DNA of 45,367 nucleotides, taken from an uncultured Porphyromonadaceae bacterium (GTDB lineage: Bacteria > Bacteroidota > Bacteroidia > Bacteroidales > UBA11471). The stretch covers positions 1-45,367 of the forward strand of contig URHG01000018.1 in assembly GCA_900547555.1 (NCBI GenBank), read 5' to 3'. The notes beneath the pieces were generated by a model. The model was not told the origin of the DNA. It worked only from the letters and a program-made list of their open reading frames with translations, and did no database searches. Below are positions 42,131 through 45,367 of the stretch, piece after piece (the first letter of the stretch is position 1; each line of letters opens with the position of its first letter). The position numbers and the translations under genes are program-made.

Positions 42131-44098
42131 TTATTTTTCACTTACAGAGACCTCTTTTCGCATTTTTTCCAGTATGTCGGTCTGCTCGACCCATAATTCC
42201 GTCAAAGCCTCGGCATCTTTCTTCAAAGTTCCGTGTTTCATACACAAATCTATATCGGCCATTCCTTCGGGGGTGGCCAGACGAGCTTCGATAGCAGAAA
42301 TTTCCGTATCCAATTTTGCCAACCGCTGTTCGGTATCAGCGACAGCACGTTCTTGTCGTTTCAACTTTCTCTGCCACTCTTTACGGGCTTCGAACGACAG
42401 CTTATTTTCCGCAGAAGAAACTGATGTCTTTTCGACCGGTATTTGAGAGCGATCCTGCGACTTCGATTTGACTTCCAACTCTTTTAACGAAGCCATTTTT
42501 TTCGCCGTCAAAAAATCATATATTCCGCCCAAATGTTCTCTAACTTTCTGCTGTCCGAACTCATACACTTTCGATACCAGACCATCGAGGAATTCCCTAT
42601 CGTGCGATACGACAATAAGAGTCCCGTCAAAATCTTTCAAAGCCTGTTTCAGGACATCTTTCGTACGCATATCGAGATGGTTGGTCGGTTCGTCGAGAAT
42701 CAACAGATTGACAGGTTCGAGCAACAAACGAATCATCGCAAGCCGAGTTTTTTCTCCTCCGGACAAAACTTTCACCTTTTTTTCCGAAGCCTCTCCGCCA
42801 AACATAAACGCCCCCAATATATCACGTATTTTGGTACGAATATCACCGACGGCCACTCTATCTATCGTATCGAATACCGTTACAGATTCGTCAAGAAGCT
42901 GAGCCTGGTTTTGGGCAAAATATCCGATTTTCACATTGTGTCCTATTTTCAACTCTCCATCATAAGGAATCTCTCCCATGATACATTTTACAAGCGTAGA
43001 TTTTCCCTCTCCGTTTTTCCCGACAAAAGCGACTTTTTCTCCTCGCTTGATTGTAAAATCGGCATGTGCAAAAACAACATGATCACCATAACTTTTCCCC
43101 ATATTTTTAGCAATAACGGGGTAATCACCCGACCGAGGAGCCGGAGGAAATCGTAAACGCAATCGGGAATTATCCACTTCATCAACCTCGATGCGTTCTA
43201 TTTTTTCCAGCTGTTTGATACGCGATTGTACTTGCACCGACTTTGTGGCTTTATAACGGAAACGCTCGATAAATGCCTCGGTATCCTGTATCTGTTTCTG
43301 CTGATTCTCAAAAGCCCGCTGCTGCTGTTCAAGACGCTCGGCCCGCAACTGTACGTATTTCGAATAATTCACCCGATAATCATAAATATGCCCGAGAGAT
43401 ATTTCGATTGTACGATTGGTTACATTATCGATAAACGCCCGGTCGTGCGAAACCAATACAACGGCATTGGCTCTTGTGGAAAGAAATGTTTCGAGCCACT
43501 GTATAGATTCTATGTCCAAATGATTGGTGGGCTCGTCGAGCAATAATACATCGGGGCGTTGTAAAAGCAATTTGGCCAATTCGATACGCATACGCCAGCC
43601 GCCACTGAATTCGGAAGTCGGTCGGTCAAAATCACTCCGCAAAAATCCCAGTCCCAATAACGTTTTTTCTATTTCGGCCTGATAATTGCCGCTACCCGAT
43701 AGAGCAAGTTGCTCGCTTACCTGAGAAATACGGTCGATCAATTCCTGATACGAATCACTTTCATAATCGGTACGTTCGGCCAATTCCGTATTCATTTGAT
43801 CGAGACGATCCTGCATCTCCTGAATATGAGAAAACGCCAACGCCGCCTCCTCGGTAACCGTACGACTATCGGAAAGTTGCATTTGTTGCGGCAAATACCC
43901 AATGGTTATATCTTTGGGCATATTTACCGACCCCGCCGACGGCTGTTGAAGCCCCGCTATGATTTTGAGCATAGTCGACTTGCCGGCACCGTTTTTACCG
44001 ACCAAGGCTATGCGGTCTTTTTTATTAATGACATACGTTATCTTATCGAGTAATGTAAACCCACCGAATTCTACGGTCAGACCCTCTATTGAAATCAT
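42131..44098 (-). CDS. ABC-F family ATPase
   Basis: A 655-residue soluble protein with two ABC domains and no membrane part. Walker A motifs are GKNGAGKST (34-42) and GKNGEGKST in the second half. Signatures are EFSGGWRMR and LSGGEKTR, and each half ends in LLLDEPTNHLD/LILDEPTNHLD. The linker between them (about 245-320) is charged and helical, followed after the second ABC by a coiled-coil C-terminal extension like that of Uup/YdiF. ABC-F proteins act on the ribosome in translation or antibiotic protection. The subfamily cannot be fixed here. Confidence 0.94.
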   Translation of the reverse strand: MISIEGLTVEFGGFTLLDKITYVINKKDRIALVGKNGAGKSTMLKIIAGLQQPSAGSVNMPKDITIGYLPQQMQLSDSRTVTEEAALAFSHIQEMQDRLDQMNTELAERTDYESDSYQELIDRISQVSEQLALSGSGNYQAEIEKTLLGLGFLRSDFDRPTSEFSGGWRMRIELAKLLLQRPDVLLLDEPTNHLDIESIQWLETFLSTRANAVVLVSHDRAFIDNVTNRTIEISLGHIYDYRVNYSKYVQLRAERLEQQQRAFENQQKQIQDTEAFIERFRYKATKSVQVQSRIKQLEKIERIEVDEVDNSRLRLRFPPAPRSGDYPVIAKNMGKSYGDHVVFAHADFTIKRGEKVAFVGKNGEGKSTLVKCIMGEIPYDGELKIGHNVKIGYFAQNQAQLLDESVTVFDTIDRVAVGDIRTKIRDILGAFMFGGEASEKKVKVLSGGEKTRLAMIRLLLEPVNLLILDEPTNHLDMRTKDVLKQALKDFDGTLIVVSHDREFLDGLVSKVYEFGQQKVREHLGGIYDFLTAKKMASLKELEVKSKSQDRSQIPVEKTSVSSAENKLSFEARKEWQRKLKRQERAVADTEQRLAKLDTEISAIEARLATPEGMADIDLCMKHGTLKKDAEALTELWVEQTDILEKMRKEVSVSEK

Positions 44099-44154
44099 AA
44101 TAGTCGTGTTCTTAAATTTTACCTGTTTCTACAATAGGCATTCTCAAAACACGG

Positions 44155-44162
44155 CAAAGGTA
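44155..44162 (-). promoter_or_regulatory. -7 box for the ABC-F gene
   Basis: Reverse-strand TACCTTTG, 57-64 bases before the start codon. No clear -33. Confidence 0.5.
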
Positions 44163-44267
44163 CACATTTTTACCCGAAGACTACATACTCATTTTTATAT
44201 TAAGAAACAAACTGTACATATATAATCTTATTTATACCAAATGAAAAATGTCTCTATTTCTCCTTCT

Positions 44268-45367
44268 TTATGGATATACACCGATACACCCACCATCGGG
44301 CGAAAGCGTTACCGCATCGACCCGCAGGCGTGTGGCCGTACTGTTGTTATAAAAAGTTACTTGTGCCCGGCCCAATGAATCGGTCTCCAAATCGGGATTC
44401 CAATACAACGTACGACGGTAATCCCGCTCATCGGGAAGCACACCTTCGCTATAATCGACATGATAGTACTCCGCCGGTATGGAATAACCTTGCAACGTCG
44501 TCTTGCGATAACCTTTCGGCGTCCTTCTCAGTTCTTCATACGGTTTCAAAAAAAGCAACACAAATACCGGTGGTACGGCACTGTTATAAACAAAGTCCTC
44601 GCTTCTAAAACAGCACTCCTCGACATAGTATTTTATATCGTCTGCGGTTATGCGTTCTACGATTACGATACGGTCTATTTCATCTGTCTCTCCGAAATAT
44701 AATCCATTCGCGATAATTTGAGTACCGCGTCTTTTATACTTTCCATCAAAATCGGGATTGGTATAATCAAGTAACTCCCATATCGAGCCCGTAAAATGCC
44801 GAAAATCTCCCGCATCGAACATTTGATCTTCCGTTTCGCCCGCATCATATTCTATCCGAAGAGAAGGGCCTAATTTTCTCCGGCTTTTGACAGCTACTTC
44901 CGGTAGGTTATATACTTTCATCGTATCTATATTTATTTCTCTATCATAACTTACCGAATCTGTTTTTTCCACCTCCGGTTTTTCCGTATCTTCCTCTTCT
45001 GACGTTATGTTCCTTGATACCTCGTATCGGATGTAAGGGCGTACCGGCGGTGAAAATACCCGATCCAATTCAATCAAGTAATATCTGTTTTTCTTTTTCC
45101 CGCGACGATCCTCTTTCTGCGTTTGCAAGACCAATTCGTTCTTCCCCCAGATATCTTCTTGCGACAAGAATGAAAAACAGCCCAATGAGTCGCTTCGAGC
45201 CTCCCCTCGACAATTGGTACGCTCGGAATAGACCCATACCGATATCTCCACATTTTCTACCGGTTCGTTTCGTCGAACCGTATTGCTCAATACCCGACCC
45301 TGCACAAGGATTCCTTCTTCGACTTTGTGTTTCGCTTCGAACGGTTCGATTCCCGTCTGTTCCTGCC
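44268..45367 (-). CDS. C-terminal part of a large surface protein with carboxypeptidase-regulatory/MG2-like domain, 5' end missing
   Basis: The frame stays open to the window edge, so this is the 3' part of a longer gene (366 codons seen). About 18 residues in, ILVQGRVLSNTVRRNEPVENVEISVWV opens a beta-sandwich domain like carboxypeptidase-regulatory or MG2 repeats. A region with acidic and Arg-rich segments follows, then a plug-like stretch (SIWELLDYTNPDFDGKYKRRGTQIIANG). The end carries YWNPDLETDSLGRAQVTFYNNS, which is typical of the large Bacteroidetes envelope proteins with alpha-2-macroglobulin-like and TonB-plug-like parts. Function is not known. The gene probably codes for an exported protein, but the signal sequence is outside. 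Confidence 0.7.
   Translation of the reverse strand, partial: QEQTGIEPFEAKHKVEEGILVQGRVLSNTVRRNEPVENVEISVWVYSERTNCRGEARSDSLGCFSFLSQEDIWGKNELVLQTQKEDRRGKKKNRYYLIELDRVFSPPVRPYIRYEVSRNITSEEEDTEKPEVEKTDSVSYDREINIDTMKVYNLPEVAVKSRRKLGPSLRIEYDAGETEDQMFDAGDFRHFTGSIWELLDYTNPDFDGKYKRRGTQIIANGLYFGETDEIDRIVIVERITADDIKYYVEECCFRSEDFVYNSAVPPVFVLLFLKPYEELRRTPKGYRKTTLQGYSIPAEYYHVDYSEGVLPDERDYRRTLYWNPDLETDSLGRAQVTFYNNSTATRLRVDAVTLSPDGGCIGVYP

Overview
The window is chromosomal DNA from a member of the Bacteroidota, most likely a gut Bacteroidales. The evidence is the repeated Bacteroidetes-type promoter (TAnnTTTG at -7, sometimes with TTTG/TTG about 19-21 bases upstream), lipoprotein signal peptides of Bacteroidetes style, and a gene set typical of the order. 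That set includes solitary HSDR_N next to holA, DUF4890, Cas6-like protein, FucI/FucP, a CysQ-CysC-CysD-CysN-sulfotransferase cluster, M13 lipoprotein and ABC-F. The genus cannot be fixed from this sequence alone. Three broken reading frames (a DUF349 protein, fucO, an integrase remnant) mean that either some gene decay or some draft-assembly error is present.

Layout. 1-3864: the 3' part of htpG, an aldo/keto reductase and a class A beta-lactamase, all forward. 3894-8298: a reverse block with pyrK-pyrD plus a small alkyltransferase-domain gene, an XRE regulator, a 0.7 kb AT-rich gene-free gap, and holA. 8397-14080: a solitary restriction-type nuclease domain, a DUF4890-like secreted protein, then the compact radA - FAD oxidoreductase - cstA run. 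14155-14555: tRNA-Pro(TGG) followed by a degenerate phage/transposon-type integrase start. 14632-15964: a reverse three-gene envelope operon (META lipoprotein, nitroreductase lipoprotein, small cysteine-motif protein). 16207-20952: forward operon tsaC - sugar-phosphate transferase - ClC channel - fmt.

21009-29513 is reverse. It holds an acyltransferase, UDP-glucose dehydrogenase, a second polyprenyl sugar-phosphate transferase, the broken DUF349 gene, an orphan cas6, an M16 peptidase and a cyclophilin lipoprotein. 29714-35011 is forward. CysD/CysN make APS, CysC makes PAPS, CysQ removes PAP, and a sulfotransferase follows directly. No PAPS reductase is seen here, so the cluster looks built for sulfating an acceptor rather than for assimilation. 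CysN carries an extra C-terminal domain that looks like a dead APS kinase.

35219-40019 is a forward L-fucose cluster: fucI, frameshifted fucO, a RhaM-type mutarotase and fucP. fucK and fucA are missing from it, and a strong hairpin terminator splits it in two. 40073-45367 is reverse: an M13 metallopeptidase lipoprotein, an ABC-F ATPase, and the C-terminal part of a large surface-type protein that runs off the window.

No CRISPR array, rRNA, complete mobile element or origin was found. The items most worth follow-up are the sulfation cluster with its CysN pseudokinase-like tail, the orphan Cas6 with an unusual Shine-Dalgarno and palindrome in front of it, and the integrase remnant beside tRNA-Pro.
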